A stretch of 24,601 bases of DNA from an archaeon (lineage in GTDB: Archaea; Asgardarchaeota; Hermodarchaeia; Hermodarchaeales; Hermodarchaeaceae), in assembly GCA_016550425.1 (NCBI GenBank), contig JABXGS010000006.1, positions 1 through 24,601 of the forward strand, read 5' to 3'. A program made the position numbers and the translations under genes. Below, one piece after another: positions 24,369-24,601 of the stretch. The notes below the pieces were generated by a model. The model was not told the origin of the DNA, made no database searches, and saw only the letters and a list, made by a program, of their open reading frames with translations. Each line of letters opens with the position of its first letter. Within the stretch, counting starts at the first letter, position 1.

Positions 24369-24601
24369 TGTTCTGACTCCATACCAACTTGTTCAGATTG
24401 AAGTCCAGCCATTAATAGCCCAAGTTCCCGGTCATCGGTCTTTTCTGGATCTCTCAATGCAACAATTTGGCCTTCAAAAATGACTGCGATACGATCGGCG
24501 ATATTTCGAACTTCTTCGAGTTCTGCAGAAACAAGTAACACTGCCACACCTTTGTCACGCATTTCGATTAACACTTTATGGATATATTCAATTGCCCCCA
24601 C
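24365..24601 (-). CDS. BMP-type nucleoside ABC importer ATPase (C-terminal part; gene leaves the window)
   Basis: The last 78 residues of an ATPase of the RbsA/YufO type, which has two ABC domains. Seen: GAIEYIHKVLIEMRDKGVAVLLVSAELEEV (about 2-31), the stretch just after the Walker B and D-loop of the second domain, in which this subfamily has SAELEE in place of an H-loop histidine. IADRIAVIFEGQIVALRD and a helical end, LLMAGLQS, follow. The Walker motifs and first domain lie beyond the right edge. The stop overlaps the start of the first permease. Confidence 0.9.
   Translation of the reverse strand: MGAIEYIHKVLIEMRDKGVAVLLVSAELEEVRNIADRIAVIFEGQIVALRDPEKTDDRELGLLMAGLQSEQVGMESEQ

Overview
The window looks archaeal. 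Several genes have AT-rich TATA-like boxes about 25-30 bases ahead of a start or a short leader. The Shine-Dalgarno (SD) sites resemble GAGGTGA, and GTG and TTG starts are common. Two exported proteins have an N-terminal hydrophobic segment and a C-terminal membrane anchor followed by a short basic tail. A tiny C4HC3 (RING/PHD-like) zinc finger, a caspase/legumain-like anchored protein and many lineage-specific small membrane proteins would suit an Asgard-type archaeon. That placement is inference only, because no rRNA, ribosomal protein or other phylogenetic marker is present. I see no tRNA, rRNA, CRISPR array or insertion sequence. Every gap between called genes is under 300 bases; the largest are 6004-6225 and 9309-9532.

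Layout, left to right. (1) 1-2777, minus strand: an apparent operon of a 2,4-diaminopentanoate dehydrogenase-like NAD(P) enzyme, a glutamate-1-semialdehyde aminomutase-like class III PLP enzyme, and a creatininase-family amidohydrolase cut by the window edge. (2) 2993-3735, plus: two small membrane proteins. (3) 3762-4979, minus: an M20 metallohydrolase. (4) 5149-9308: a divergent ECF vitamin/metal transporter locus. Leftward are an S-component-like protein and a two-helix small partner, ending in a hairpin terminator. Rightward are a fused double ATPase and an EcfT with a long extra C-terminal membrane region. (5) 9533-11042, plus: an M42 aminopeptidase and a PNPOx-fold flavin-type protein. 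(6) 11169-14116, plus: a GH35/GH42-like glycosidase with an altered acid/base position, translationally coupled to an unknown protein. (7) 14120-19037, minus: a surface caspase/legumain-like protein with an EF-hand loop, a membrane protein with a basic C-terminal helix, and a GH38 alpha-mannosidase. (8) 19287-21868: a small unknown gene, a membrane-anchored double-HKD phospholipase D-family protein, an unknown 160-residue protein and the RING/PHD-like zinc finger. (9) 21961-24601, minus: two permeases and the end of the ATPase of a BMP-type nucleoside ABC importer. The ATPase runs off the right edge.

How the parts fit together. The content is mostly scavenging and turnover. Peptidases (M20, M42), cytosolic exoglycosidases (GH38, GH35/42-like) and two importers (ECF and nucleoside) sit with two ecto-enzymes facing outward. 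The PLD-family ecto-protein next to the nucleoside importer invites the guess of extracellular nucleic-acid use, but PLD specificity cannot be read from sequence. The most unusual items are the zinc finger, the C-terminally extended EcfT and nucleoside permease, the Asp-for-Glu change in the GH35/42-like enzyme, and the dehydrogenase/aminomutase/amidohydrolase operon.
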